Assembly: GCF_918797505.1 (NCBI RefSeq)
Contig: NC_092793.1
Coordinates: 66,025,660-66,089,659 of the forward strand
DNA: 64,000 nucleotides
DNA from: Bemisia tabaci
Lineage: Eukaryota; Arthropoda; Insecta; Hemiptera; Aleyrodidae
Direction: 5' to 3'
Each line of letters starts with the position of its first letter. Position 1 is the first letter of the stretch. The notes beneath the pieces are model-generated. The model had not been told where the DNA came from. It worked only from the letters and a program-made list of their open reading frames with translations, and made no database searches. This document shows positions 1 through 12,435 of the stretch, in pieces. Made by a program: the position numbers and the translations under genes.

Positions 1-2271
1 GGTCGACGTCGTAAAAGAGAACGCTTCATCTCAAATTGAAGTTGAGACAACCGTCTCCCCAATCGAGAAACTGTACATATTTTTTCGTCACGACTTCTCG
101 TGCAATTTCGTGACCTGATTTTTTTTCCAAGAAACTGACATTTAAAGCGTATTGGTTCGTTCTTTGAAATAAGTCTCTTTATTTTAAGCATTTTTAACTC
201 GTCAGTATTTTCAGCCGAACAGAATAGCAGAAGAATGGAAAAGGGAAAAACCTAAAGGTTTTTGAATTGCGGAAAGAAAATGTTTTTCCTCAGCGTGTTT
301 TTAAATCGCATACGTTTCACTTATAAGTTACTTAATTCGTAAACAACCAAGCAGAGTCTCGTCCGAAGCTACAGCTCAGCAAGTAATTGCCATACTTCCG
401 ACTTCCGTCTTTTCTTTTAAAACTATAAAATTTCAAGCTCTTCACTCACAATGGGGGAAATCAACCTTTAGAGCTACAAAAGCATGGTTTCAACATGTTT
501 TCTGATTGAAGTTATTACATCTTATTCTTCGACGAGATACTTAAAATGTACAATTTGTCTGGAATTATTTAAAGTAAGACTTGAGCTATTGTAAAGGCAA
601 CAGTTCGACAGCAAGGTGGTGGCAAGTATTGCGACTTACATTGCATATACGAGCCAAAATTAATTCCTCTTTTTGATCCTACCTTTTTCCGAGACCGAGA
701 TAATGAAAAAGACGAGTGCTCAGTCGCACTGAATTCCTTGTGCATCCTGAGAAAAAAAGTTGTGAATGCATATGATTCCGGACATGCTTCACATTCTAAG
801 AAAGACGTTAAAACATGTCTAAAAATGAGGGAATTATAATACTGAATTATTGTCTCTTTGAAATCACGTAGAAAAGTTAGGGCGGTATCCGCCATTTTTC
901 ATCGTGTAACTTCTTATATTTACGTATTTTTTCATCGCCTCCGAGTACTGTTTAAAAATTTGACTGTCGTAATAATTGAAAAGTGGCTAATCATCGTGTG
1001 CAGAATATTTCGAAGAAACTTTTAAACAGTTAACTCCATTTATTTTTCTTTTATAGAAATGAGGAAGAAGTGGAGTATTTGAGACGCGTCTCAAGTGAGA
1101 TAGTTTTTTCCTCCTTTTTTTCATTTTTATCATCAATACTCGTTATCATATAAGCTTATGAATGTCTCATTAATTCAGTAATTACGGTAGGATCTTCGAT
1201 CCACCAGCTAGCCTTAAGTTATTTATTAAGTTTTTCAAGCAAAATTTCTGAATACTGTATAGTAGGTGAAATGTAAATAAAAGATAAAAAAAAAAAAATC
1301 ATCAATATATTATCACGTTGGAAATTATTTAAATAAAACATTTTCAGTAACAAGTTTTAATCCGAAGTAACAACGTTCCTTTACATCATTTATCATTTTA
1401 AGACATCTTATCATTAATGACGTATTCTTGTACAAATTAATTCATGCAGAATGTGATAAACAACTACACCATTCTAGCGGCACCCGATACCTGATTGCGC
1501 TCGGAATGTTTTGAATTTCATGTTCAAATAATTAAGATACGTAAAGCATGCCTCTTGAGTCCACGTCGAGTGAGTTCACGCTAAGTGAAGAGTGCGACAA
1601 AAGATTAGACTGTCGTCAGATTAGCATTGAGAGGCAATGTGAGAATCAACATGGCACATCTTCTGTTTCACTCTAAAAATGCGTGAACTTATTCGGCGTG
1701 GACCGTGCGCAGATACGCATCGTAACTAACCACGATAAAACAGTTTCCTTTGCTCGCGATTCATCCTGGATCCCTGGATGCACATGCACAAGAACAAGAA
1801 CGTTGAAATATCGCGATAAGTTTTGAGAGGCGGATAATAATGTCAAGTACCTTGGATTATATGGGTGCAATTGAACTGTGTCGGGAATCCATCGTGAAAT
1901 ATTGTAGGTTAGGAGTGAGTGTCACAATCAAAACAAACTGTAACTGCGTCGTGCGGGGAGACGAGAGCGTCGTTCCTCCAAGGTTCCCTGCATCGACTGA
2001 GGCGCTTCGGACCTGCGCTTTGGAGTCTCGCACAACGTCATCGTGATAATCGAACCTCCAGACGGCGCCAAGTCGCGAGGAAACTGCGCCCTGTTGTTGA
2101 GCTTTCGCCAAATTCGATCATCGTTCGAGGAGCCCATGGAAATTCAAAATATCTCCGGCGTTATACACAGCGTTGTTACTGGAATATTTGAAATGTAGTG
2201 AAATATTTCATGCGATTTCATCAGGCTGTTGTTGACATGCATTGCTTGAAATTGTTGCTTGTGTGTTGAAT
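1..2271. other. AT-rich non-coding DNA, no gene seen
   Basis: No open frame here has recognisable protein similarity. Overlapping short frames on both strands near 1840-2190 are mutually exclusive and look spurious. No inverted-repeat element with clear ends was found. Confidence 0.6.
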
Positions 2272-2502
2272 GTTGACGATGAAACTATCAGATCACGCAT
2301 CTTGGTTCGTGATTTTGTAGACTTCCTGTCATATTTTATTATTTAAATGGAAAACTAATCAACATCAATTCTTGAAAACTTCCGTGGTTTTTCCTCTCTC
2401 GACACAAACTTGATGAAAATTTTAAAAAATGATATTGATTTGTTTTTCTTTGGAAAAAACACCGCAATCTATTACGTGGTCTAGTAGTTTCACCATCGAT
2501 AT
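2272..2502. mobile_element. Foldback/MITE copy, TCGACGGTGAAACTA family
   Basis: The left end (from about 2274, TGACGATGAAACTATCAG) and the right end (to 2502, CTAGTAGTTTCACCATCGAT) are inverted copies of each other. They match the better-preserved ends of the element at 9573-9833, including a shared internal stretch AGACTTCCTGTCAT. There is no coding capacity. This is a diverged non-autonomous DNA element. No target duplication was identified, so the superfamily is unknown. Confidence 0.6.
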
Positions 2503-2764
2503 GCAACTTACATGCATTTTTATCATGAAGGGTGCAAGAATGAAGAGGGAACGTCATGCTCCGCCTCAATGCTCGCAAATTGCACCGATGACGAGGTTTG
2601 AGCAGGGATGAAAATAAAACAAGGATTCAATTTCAAGCATTTTCAATTCCATACGTTTTCCTCTCGTCGGGAGAGTTTTCTGAATTTCATGGCATTAACA
2701 GGGGTCAAGTATGCAGCCCGCAACAAATCTGTAAAAATTCTTAAAGGAGCTTCGCAGTACAGAG

Positions 2765-3066
2765 CAGGGTTGCTATATAGTCTGGGTAAACCAGTAAATG
2801 TTAGGGAATTTTCTAATTTCAGGAAAAACCGGGAAACGTCAGTGAAAATGACGAAAATGTCAGGGAAAATGTTTTAAATCACCTTCGTTTGCTATCTAGA
2901 ATGGGTTTGAGATTTTGAACAAGAAATTTTGCCTGAAAAATATTTTCAATTATGCCCTCTTAACCATCCATCACATCTTCAATTGTCAGGAAATTTCATC
3001 GGAATTTGTCAGGGAAATCGGAGAAATGTCAGGGAATTTCATTTTCTGAATTCTGTGGCAACCCCG
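2765..3066. mobile_element. hAT-like MITE with CAGGGTTGC ends
   Basis: The left end CAGGGTTGCTATA and the right end TGTGGCAACCCCG form short imperfect terminal inverted repeats. The interior repeats the word GTCAGGGAAA several times in both halves. CAGGG-type ends suggest hAT, but no clean 8-bp target duplication is visible. There is no coding capacity. Confidence 0.5.
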
Positions 3067-5627
3067 AAAGAGCTCTGAAGTAATTTTTCCTCCAAAACTT
3101 GGGATTATACGTACTATTTTCAAGCGTATTGTGGCTCATTGGCCTATTTTTAAAAGTTGACGCTTCGTTTCTCAGAGGGCGCGGAATAACGTTAAACCAA
3201 GTGCCGACGCTTTTGAGATGCAACCCTGCAACGGCAAACACGGTGCCACGTTAAATATTTATCCGTCAACTCTCAAGCCCCGCCCACGCGATTTTCACGA
3301 GACTTGACAACTGCGACGACTTGGACTTGCATTCGACCCACCAAGACGTTTGACCTGAATTTTCGCCCGGCAAAATTCAAAGCACCACGTGCTCAGCGCG
3401 TTGCACCTGGCTCGGGCCACTTCTTTCGTCGTCTCGCTGACCAAACGGCATAACTTCATTTTGAAATAGGTCTTGGAAGCGTGGAGTTATATAGGAATTA
3501 CGGCTCATATTAAAATAAAGTTACGCTCTCAGTTCGACACGGTGACATTTCTTGAGGCCCGGTGACAACGACGTCATAATATTGATTTTACCGCACTTTG
3601 CTATCTATAAGCGTGATGCGCTTGTTGCTTTGCTGAGAATTGAAGGAGTGCATTTAGAGCTTGGGTTAACTCGTTCCCGGTAGTAGGAGCAAAAACCTGA
3701 TAGACAGTCACATCCGAAATATAATGAACGTTCAATCCGAATATGATGATTTTTTGTGCGTAATGAAGCCTTAGCTCCACGAGACGTTTTTAAACAAAAG
3801 TATCTTTTTTATTTATCGTCCATTTATTTATCGTTCGTTAATGTAATTAATATAATTAAGAAAAGAATAAAAATAAAAAATTGTATTATTCTAACCTCTT
3901 TTTAGAAGCTAGAGATATTAGGTACGTTTTTTACAGCAAGTTTAAAACACGAATCAAGATACGATTAAACCTTTACCCCTCCTGTTATATCCTGCATAAG
4001 TTGCACTCGCACACCCCTCTTGAATAGAATTAAATACAGACGCAGCATGTTAGGAAAAATCCGGCGGTACAAGGTGGCCCTAGAGATGACCCCTTAAATC
4101 ATATCAGAAACATTGTAGAGGATACATTTTTTATTACAAATTCTTCACTCCAAACAAACACCAAAATCTGATCCATCCGGTGTGATTAGTCATTGATATG
4201 TTTTTACGGCGCAATAAACTTATTGCTTGATGATTTTATATGTCTTGGTTTCTCTATTTCCTTATCAGTAAATCGTTCCCCCTTTTCATCCGGTTTTTAT
4301 TATTCATTTTCTTTCGTCTCCTCATCTCAGGTAAAGGTAATGTCCGGATACCAGCAGACAGCGCAAGAAGAAACCTGATTAAACCGGAAAAACGATAATA
4401 ATGGCTGGTCGTTAATGAAGTGAAAGATAAATCATTTTTTTCAAAACAACCGTTGGATAAATATTTGTGATGTTTTTCCTTTTCTTTTTAATATCAATTT
4501 TACTTGTCGGTCATTATTCAAACTAATTAAACGTTTATTAACGACAATTTTATTGTAAGTTTTGAGATGGGAAAATTAATCCAAAAATGTCCGTATTAAT
4601 TTTTTTCACGTTTTTAGCTAACTTTTTGTTCTCCAATCGTGCTTGTGCACATGTGCTTTTTCTTTAAAATACTAAGCACAGGGTGTAAAAAGTAGTTAAG
4701 GGATGATGGTTAAATATTTATTGTTATTAAGAAATTCTTCCCAGAACATTAAAAAATAACCAAATGATCGAGAAAATAATGAGAAACAAAAAGAGGAGCA
4801 ATGAGCAGTCCAAAAAAAACCAAAATATTTTTCGACCTCATTTTCGTCAATTCATACTTGCGATTATAAGTAAATTGAACTCCGTGTTCTAGAATTTTTC
4901 ATGAGATATTTTTTTAATTTGTTAATATTGTCGTCGTTTTTCGTAATTTCCATCGCGTCTTGGTCTGAAGAGATCGATCAACTAAATTTTAATTACACAT
5001 AACGCACATTTCCATTCAGTGTATTTCAGCGAGTGATGCCTGTGTGATTTTTTATTGTTTTGTTTCTATTCTAAATATCTTGAGGAGGAGGTTTACCAAT
5101 ACTTCTTGGAACAGCAGGAAACAGGAGTTGAATTGATAAATTGGATCTGCAAAAAAATGGAAGAGAATATCTATGTTTGAAGCATTTAAGGCAGAAGAAA
5201 TTTGAATTTCTAATTGTAATGACCCAAAAAATTAAGATTTTCCGATTGAATCATGTTTAATATTATAGGAACTTAAATGTTTATTTTATAAAGCATGTAA
5301 AGTTCTAAAAAAGATTACATTATAAAATACATATATCCTCAGCGGTTAGGTCTTATTTAATTGACAAATGGCACATCGACTATGCTTTATGAGTCGTTGA
5401 CGTATAATGAGAGGAATTGGTTGAGTCAACCATGAGTTTTTTTAATCGTAGCCCTTTTTTTAAAAAATAATTCAGTTCCATAGTTAAGACGTTGGAGAAA
5501 AAATACTTTATTTTGTTACAATCTTGCAAACATAATTGCCTAGAAAATGCCATCAAATGCAACGTAGGTACGTCTCTGCAGTCCGTCCAAACATGCTTTT
5601 CGGGAGAGTCAATTCGTCTTTTCCCAG
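3067..5627. other. Non-coding DNA, no gene seen
   Basis: This AT-rich stretch has a slightly GC-richer patch around 3240-3440. No protein, RNA gene or well-bounded repeat was recognised. Confidence 0.55.
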
Positions 5628-5855
5628 TCAAAAGAACGTAACTCCATTTCAAAGTTACAAAGTTGACTCAAACTGTTCGATATTTTGCAGGAAAATGATT
5701 GTGCAATTTCTGAATAAAATTTTGATTAATTTTGCGTGTAAATCGAAGAAAATTCAGTGAAATTTTCAGCAAAAAATTTCGAGCAGTTTCGTGGTACAAA
5801 TGCAATCGTTTGCAGGAAATCCGCAACGATGAAAAATAGTTACGCTCCTTCATCT
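5628..5855. mobile_element. Foldback repeat, GAAAGAACGTAACT family
   Basis: The left end (AAAGAACGTAACTCCATTTC) reappears inverted at the right end (AATAGTTACGCTCCTTCATC). The same end words bound the repeats at 21739-21973 and 37014-37291. The interior is AT-rich and shares phrases such as AGTGAAATTTTC with the 37 kb copy. It is non-coding. Confidence 0.5.
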
Positions 5856-6228
5856 GAGAAACGATGAGTTATCAGTCGAGAAACTGCAAAATTTGCAAAG
5901 TGACTCGTTCCCGCGTGGAAGACAAGGAGCTCAGTTTGGATGGATGCAGCGGTCAAACGCGTGATGAGTCTGACGAAAGCGAGTAATGTCTCAGTTTCAG
6001 CTCAGTGCTCAACTGTAGAGCTAGTATGACGGATAAGTGAGGTGCTCATTCAGGATTACGGTGTCATGCTTATACCCAGATGTCATCTCCGGCAGTACTA
6101 TGCTGCTGCTATCGGTACGTTAAGTCTGTAGTTTCGTCAAAATGTGGAAACTAATTCACGGAAGTGTGATTAAAGTGTTTGGAAACAGTGCTTGGAAACA
6201 GACCGCTAGACATGGTAAGAATACAAGT

Positions 6229-6681
6229 ACTACAAGACACGTTTCCTCACGAAATTTTCACTGAGAACTCGTTAACCGTATGTAAAATTTCTGAAATCAG
6301 CTCATACAAGCAATATTAGCACTTGCAGTTCAAACTAAACTCATTCAATGCAGAATTTCCGCCCGTGAGTGAAATCAAAATCAACGTAGGTCGAATGGGA
6401 TATGGATATCCGTCTTTTTTGTCGACAAATAGTTTTTTTGCGGAAAAAAAAATTTACCTCTACATTGCACACGGAATTTGAAAAATTATTAGAAAAATTT
6501 AACCCAAGGAGCTAATTTTTGAATTATGAACTATTCCCTTGGGCCCCTGGACCTCGGGTTTTTTTGAAAGTGGGAGGTTGTGTCAATGAACACAAAAAAT
6601 CAATTTCTCTGGTATGAGTTGGATTTGAAATTTTCTAATATGTTCACCATGTTACGCACAAAATATTGATGAGGAAACCTA
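6229..6681. repeat. Putative inverted-repeat element, GTTTCCTCA ends
   Basis: CACGTTTCCTCACGAAATTT at the left and an inverted ATATTGATGAGGAAACC at the right resemble the ends of the interval at 8692-9129. The interior is non-coding. The boundaries are approximate and no target duplication was identified. Confidence 0.35.
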
Positions 6682-7043
6682 TCTTGCGGTGCTTATTTTC
6701 TTACTATTGTCATTCTTTCATTGGTTTTCTGTTTAGCGAGAGTGAAATAAGATTCGTGGGAAGGAAGAAGCCTATTCGGCAGTTAACTAGCGAAGTTCCT
6801 CCCAAGAGTAGGCGCAAAATAACGCACTCATGATGTTTTCTCTAGATGAAGTTTGCATCGTCGTCATTATTCCAAGGCACAAAAAATACATAAAAAAGCA
6901 TCCGACCGTTCAGAATGTTCAAAAACGCACACATAAACAAATAACGTGCAAATGCTTTTTATGGAAACTAATTACTCTGTTTAGAAAGGAAAAAAACTTT
7001 TATATGTATACCCCCCTCCCCCCATAATAATTGAAGACAAATA

Positions 7044-7297
7044 CTGCCGTACTAAGGTAAGACCCCCCTATGAACATTCAATAGTTACCAAAATCTTCCG
7101 GGTAAAATGTGTATTCTTAAAGATAGTTATGAATATTTTCTCTCGAATTGTTCAGACATTTTAACTGCGAACAAAATTGCCTGCAAAATTGGAAGAACAA
7201 TATTAATAATCACCACTTTTCCAATAAATTCGAATTTTATTGAAGGGACTTTGGCAACGCCTGAAGGTTCATACGACGATTTTCCATAGAACGGCAG
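7044..7297. mobile_element. MITE, GCTAAGGAAAAACGCC family (diverged copy)
   Basis: The ends CTGCCGTACTAAGG and CCATAGAACGGCAG are inverted. The subterminal right arm TTTGGCAACGCCTGAAGGTT matches the copies at 17724-17977 and 40385-40637 exactly. Flanks are AATA and AACA, similar to the AATT/AATT flanks of the 40.4 kb copy. It is non-coding. Confidence 0.7.
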
Positions 7298-7322
7298 AAC
7301 AGGACAATGCGTAACCTCCGCA

Positions 7323-7557
7323 CACGGAAAAAATTAAATTGCTGATTTAACAAATAAATTGATAAAAAAAAGTGACTGCAATGTTTCAACGTAGATTTTA
7401 CAACAACAAAATGCTACTTTAACCACCCCCGTGGTTCAATTAGCTTACAATAGTGGTTAAAGTAGCATTTTTTTTGTTGTAAAATCTACGTTGAAACATT
7501 ACAGTCACTTTTTTGTAGCAATTTATTTGTTAAATCAGCAATTTAATTTTTTCCGTG
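7323..7557. mobile_element. Near-perfect palindromic MITE with CACGGAAAAA ends
   Basis: Two arms of about 105 bp differ at only a handful of positions and surround a central segment of about 25 bp near 7430-7455. The ends are CACGGAAAAAATTAAATTGC and its inverse. The right end is followed by TA, whereas the left flank is CA. Ends and length suggest a Tc1/mariner-type MITE. There is no coding capacity. Arm identity this high implies recent insertion or arm homogenisation. Confidence 0.8.
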
Positions 7558-8229
7558 TACTGCGTTCTTGTCTGTTCTGCCTCCTCTAAAATTTCAGTCA
7601 GAAAGCTCCTCTTGTATGGATGCAACTAGTTAAATTAGAGAAGTGACACCGTGACTAAAAGCTTCTATAAAAGTTTAAAAAATAAATAAATAAACGATCC
7701 GTCGGCCAGAGTGCAAGCAAGCCGACGTCCCCGAAGTAAGAATCAGCGACGAAAGTATAGTCGCGCTTTAGCAATTACTTAAAGATACGAGTTACGGCCC
7801 ACTTAATGGGGTTTGTAATTAGCAGTCGTGTCGGGGCTGCCCCCCCTCCCCGCGGGAGGGGGAGGATGCAAAAATTAAAAAGCTGAGCCGGGGCTTAAAA
7901 GATTAAAATTATCTCGGCTGCTCCGCGTTTTGGATGGGACGTGCTCGGAGACTCATTAGGGGCTGCGGCCGGGCTCGGCGGATTGGCGCGGTGGAAAGCT
8001 ACACCCCCCACCCCTTTCCTTCCACTCTCCCCCGGGGAGGATTAGTTTTCACGCGTGCCAAGGTTATCGGTGAAAAGCGCTCGCTCTCAAATCTCCCGTC
8101 AAGATTGATACATGGCATGCAAAGCTGGGCGCGGGCCCCCAGGGTCGCCGGGATTAATAAGGAAATACCGTGGCATGCGTTTCACAATCGGACCCTCAGA
8201 TCAACGGACCACTAAACAAGGTACGAATT
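7558..8229. other. Inter-repeat spacer with a GC-rich patch
   Basis: A GC-rich segment of about 250 bp (7830-8080) contains polypyrimidine and polypurine blocks. The open frame at 7934-8215 has no recognisable similarity and is not called as a gene. Confidence 0.4.
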
Positions 8230-8680
8230 TAAGGTGATTTGATGGACGCCATATTTTGTGTCAGAACAGCATGTGATATATCACATCAATTGGTTCCATT
8301 TTTTTAGCTCCTCGTCTTTTTTCTCGAATTTTGAGATCGCAATTCTGTTGTTAGGAGACTAAAGCACTCACTTACCGATTTTACCGAAGAAATTCAACGT
8401 AATAAAGGCGTGGTTTTTAAGAGAGAAAACATCGCATTCGATAGTGATATCGAAACTTCACTCGAATGCGATATTTTCTCTCTAAAAAAACCACGCCTTT
8501 GCTACGTTGAATTTCTTTGTTAAAATTGGGAAGTGAAAGCTGAAAGTGAAAGTCTCCTGACAACAGAATGCGATCTCAAAATTGGAGAGAAATGACGAGT
8601 AGCTGAAAAAATGGAATCAATTGATGCGGTATATCACATGCCGTTTTGACACAAAATGTGACGTCCATCGAATCACCTTA
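8230..8680. mobile_element. TTAA-bounded foldback element (piggyBac-type target site)
   Basis: Long inverted arms run from GGTGATTTGATGGACG at the left to CGTCCATCGAATCACC at the right, and TTAA (8229-8232 and 8678-8681) lies outside both ends. The two halves pair almost throughout, including GGCGTGGTTTTT/AAAAAACCACGCC around a small loop near 8450. A duplicated TTAA is the usual piggyBac-superfamily target signature. The terminal bases are not the canonical CCC of many piggyBacs, so the class is inferred. It has no coding capacity. Confidence 0.75.
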
Positions 8681-8691
8681 AGTATTCTGAT

Positions 8692-9129
8692 ACATGTTTC
8701 CTCATCAAAATTTTTTGTATTGAAATTAACTCCTAACTTGTAGATACATTTTTTGATCCACCACTAGTTACGAAAAATTTGTGTCTCCCACGTATAAAAT
8801 GAAACAGAGTTTACGTGAATCAAATTGAACACTACAACGGTTTTGACAGGCTTCTCAATCGAGCCGTGTGTTATTCAAAGTGTTGACAACGTGCAATAGC
8901 TGCGCTGAAGCGCTAAGTTAGGGTTGCCATATTTTTAGGTTAGAGACAATTCAGAGACAGTTATAGTGACGTTTAGTATCCGTCTTAACTCTGAGTGGGT
9001 TATGGTTCTGATATGAGAGGGAAGTCCGACTTTATGCATCAGAAAATATTAATATCATGTTTAGGTGTTATTTTCATTAATTTTCGTTTCAATATTCGTG
9101 TTTTATGTGAAATTCTGATGAGGAAACAT
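8692..9129. repeat. Putative inverted-repeat element, GTTTCCTCATCA ends
   Basis: ATGTTTCCTCATCAAAATTT at the left is mirrored by AAATTCTGATGAGGAAACAT at the right. The same end word occurs in the 6229-6681 interval. The interior lacks a recognisable protein, although a 75-codon open frame starts at 8995. The outer boundary is uncertain. Confidence 0.4.
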
Positions 9130-9572
9130 TTGCCATATTGCTTTAGTGCGTTCTTCTGTCAGTGGTGGTTCATTGAAGAGTGGGAAATTCAAAATATCCT
9201 AATCACCACCGGGTATTGCTGAAATGGACCTTTAGCCAGGTATGATGAGAATTGTACCTGTAGCGAGATTAAGCAAATATCGAGATATCCAAAAACTTTG
9301 TGAAAACTCTAGTTTTGCTTTTTAATCTCGACAAAAAAAAGGAAAAAGAGGAAGAAAAAAGTCGGAACAGTGTAGAAGCGTATTTCAGCTGTCTATTTGG
9401 TTAACATTTTCTTTTGGAGGAACAAATGCCCAGTCTCAGCAACCCAGGATGTTACTGATGATGCTTTAAATGTCCATTACCAAAATTACGATGACCTTTT
9501 ACAATTGCCGTGGGAACGAAAATTCTTGATCATAAGCAAAGACTCTACTGAGCGCAGGCTGATTGGCAAGGC

Positions 9573-9833
9573 ATATCGACGGTGAAACTACCAAACCACG
9601 TATCTCGGTTGCGGTGTTTAAAAATCTACGCTCACATTTTATTTTTTTAAAGTAGACCAAATCAATATCATTCCTTGAAATTTTCACAGAATTTTCTCCG
9701 CACGAAGAGGAAAAATCACAGAAATTTTTAAGACTGGACGTTCAGTAGTTATTCATTTAAAAAATAAAGTATGACAGGAAGTCTGCGACGTCGCAAACCG
9801 AGATACGTGGTTTGGTAGTTTCACCGTCGATAT
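9573..9833. mobile_element. Foldback/MITE, ATATCGACGGTGAAACTACC family (best copy)
   Basis: The ends ATATCGACGGTGAAACTACC and GGTAGTTTCACCGTCGATAT are perfect inverted repeats. They extend inward through CAAACCACGTATCTCGGTT, giving about 40 bp of inverted terminus. Related fragments lie at 2272-2502, 23706-23722 and 26645-26676. It is non-coding, with no target duplication found. Confidence 0.75.
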
Positions 9834-11349
9834 ATCATTGTTACTCGTTAATGCCCGCTCTCCGAAATTTCACGTCACAACAATTACATCACAAAATTTT
9901 TGAGTATTAGTTCCCCCAGAAGCTCCCAGTGCTTAAAATTCGCCATGAAACGCATTTCAAAAGTGGCCGTATTTATCTCTCATATCAGTTCTCGTTAAAT
10001 CTCTTTTTAGAGTTGTGTCCCAATCCTCACATCTTTGTCTTGTTATTTTTAATTTTTTATATTTTTATCCCCCCCCCCCCCCCGAAAAATGTTGCTAAGA
10101 AAATTCGTAATCTAATCCTTCAATTCAAAATTCCGCAACAGGGTCCTTTCTCATTCCCACCGGTCTTTGACCTTTACGTTTCCATGATGTATGATGATCG
10201 ACTTACATGGAAGATTTCAACTATTGATGAAATACCGTGAAAGGCACGTGTTGATGTGCTCAAAATTTGCTTAGTTGTTTTTTTTCGTCCTACTCTGCCT
10301 CCCCTTTTTCTTCTTTTTCTTTTTCTTTCTGCTACAAGAGCTCGTGCGTTACAAGATTACTTAGTAGTATAAAAGCCGTTTCCAGTAAATGCCAGGTTCG
10401 AGGTTTTCAATATCAAGGTCTAATTTTTAATCATCTGTCGATAAGATGAGTAAATTCTTGATTCTTCGAATGATATTTGGCGTAGTAAGCATTTTGTCGG
10501 TGCCCTAATTATATCATAGGTTAGACTAGATCAGAGGTAGCCGGATATGTCAATATTCTGTACTTTCTCTCATTTTAATGCGATCAATTTTTTTTTTTTT
10601 TTATCACTAAAAGTTTGGTAAGTAAACATTGACAGGTTTCCCATCCATTGAGCCAAATTTTTTCAGCAATAAGTATTTTTCTCAGTATCGGGCTTATTTT
10701 GGCAATTTTTTCATGTCTCGTAATTTTCTCTCGTCGACTCCCGGACAATGTTATTTACAACGTACACGTAAGTCGTTAGACGTCAAATGCAGATCATTTA
10801 GAATTAACTACATCGATGATGAAAGTACAAGAGCACATATTTGTATTACATATATCACAATCTCCGTTCATGTTCTATTTATAAAAGAAAAAAAATAAAC
10901 GAAATAAAGTAATCGTTGGCTTCAGTTCTTTCGAATATAAAAAACGAAAAATTAACATGAGTCGAGATAAGCAATGTTACTGTAAAAGATACGCACTTAT
11001 CTGCTTTAGCTGTCGTTTTTAGTATTTCCTAGGAATTTTGCATCGTTCATGAGCTTTTTTTTTTACGTCAAAGATGTTTTTCAGAAAAACTCAATTTCTC
11101 AACTAGCGAAAAAGTGCAGGCTCTGGTATTTCTAATGCACTGCTTCATGCTGTCGTCTGCTATTCCTATTCCAATTTTGCCTCATTTGCAGATTAGAGCA
11201 CAAGCTGGGTTGAAGATATGTGACTCTCTTGTCCCCCTTTTTAAATATTGTTCCGAGCTCATTCGATTTTTTCTTTTTTTTTTAAATAGACCTACGTTAT
11301 GATTAATTTTGATTTGCTGTTCAAAAATTTTAGTTACTTCCGCAGAAAG
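9834..11349. other. Non-coding DNA with a C15 run
   Basis: The stretch contains a 15-base C run at 10069-10083 and a pyrimidine-rich block at 10277-10335. No gene or bounded repeat was recognised. Confidence 0.5.
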
Positions 11350-11535
11350 GAAGCACACTTTGATGAGAAGAAAATACTCTTGATTCAATCGGATTTTCGC
11401 TTGAAGCGAGATCCGGGACTCCTAATTTAAGCGGATTTCCTTTTGATTCAAGCTAAAATCCGATGGAATCAAAAGTGCTTTTTCTTGTCGATTCTTTTAC
11501 GAGTCCAAACTCTGGATGTAAGAGATCTTTTCCAG
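11350..11535. mobile_element. CACTGG foldback MITE (degenerate copy)
   Basis: It carries the family's conserved arm words ATACTCTTGATTCAATCGGA and, inverted, AATCCGATGGAATCAAAAGT. The loop word GCGGATTTCCTTTTGATT and an outer right word GAGTCCAAACTCTGGAT are also present. The left outer end is heavily mutated. The loop lies in the opposite orientation to the 20.1 kb copy. Confidence 0.75.
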
Positions 11536-12435
11536 TTAATAGAGAAAAAGAATAAGAATAGCAACTCGTATTCGCCGTATTTTCCCGATTTCGCAGAAAC
11601 TAGTTATCGAATGCTTGATTCTAATCCCAAGGACGAAATACCGGGCGCAAATCGTGACGTCACGCTCACGCATAGTCCCCCCCGCTCGGGCCGACCGAAA
11701 AGGGATTCGAGGAAAAGCACCCGAGCTGAAAGATGATCCCATCCGCCGGGATTGAAGAGGGGCCTTTGATTGAGTTAAATGCGTGCTCCGAAAGTTGTCA
11801 CGTCATATCAAATCATAAAGGCACTTTCAATTCGCATTTGGAAAATACATCGGAACCCCTGTCTGATTCGGCAGCGTTTCGTCGCGGTTCTCCCGTGTTT
11901 ACCTCAAAGCTCCACCGGCAAATTCTCGCTCAGGTCACCGCCTTGCCAAGTTTTCAGGAAATGCGAAAACTGGTCAACAAATTTTTATTTTTGTAGATTC
12001 ACTTTTCAGCTGTTTTCGGGTAGATTTTTAGCAAATGATTCCCGTTTGCTGGATAAGGTCGATTTTTGTCGGAAAAGTCGCAATTTTTCCTTAAAATTGA
12101 GTTTTTCTGGAGGAAAATCAATTTGCCAGAAATTCTCCGCTCGATTTTTAGGGATAATTGCGATTTTCCGGGGAGGTAAATCGTTCTGACGCGGAAAAAC
12201 GGAGGTCATTTTAGGAATCAGCGCTAAGAATCCACACGGATTTCGTTAATTACCATGCAGGCTAATTTATTTACCCGTATTGGCCGTTGTTATCTAACAT
12301 TTTCGTTACCTTATTATTTTTTCATTTTTATTTCCTTTTATTATTTCACTATTCTTATTTATTTTCTCTATCATTACTTTCTCTTATTATTTTCTCTGCC
12401 AAAGAGACAGCGACAAAGATGACTATACGGTAAAT
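11536..12435. other. Spacer upstream of the transporter exon
   Basis: This stretch should be an intron of the sugar transporter or hold its 5' exon, but no convincing short 5' exon could be identified. Open frames at 11779-12189 and on the minus strand at 12006-12209 are low-complexity and have no similarity. Confidence 0.4.

Noticed and set aside
2765..3066. Target-site duplication for the CAGGGTTGC element
   Set aside because: Flanks (CAGAG and AAAGA) do not match under any reading tried, so only the inverted ends are reported.
7934..8215. 93-codon Arg-rich frame
   Set aside because: Composition-driven open frame in a GC-rich patch next to foldback elements.
12418..12435. Start codon ATGACTATACG just upstream of the transporter acceptor as the missing first exon
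   Set aside because: It would need an intron of about 16 bp before the exon at 12447, far below any plausible intron size.
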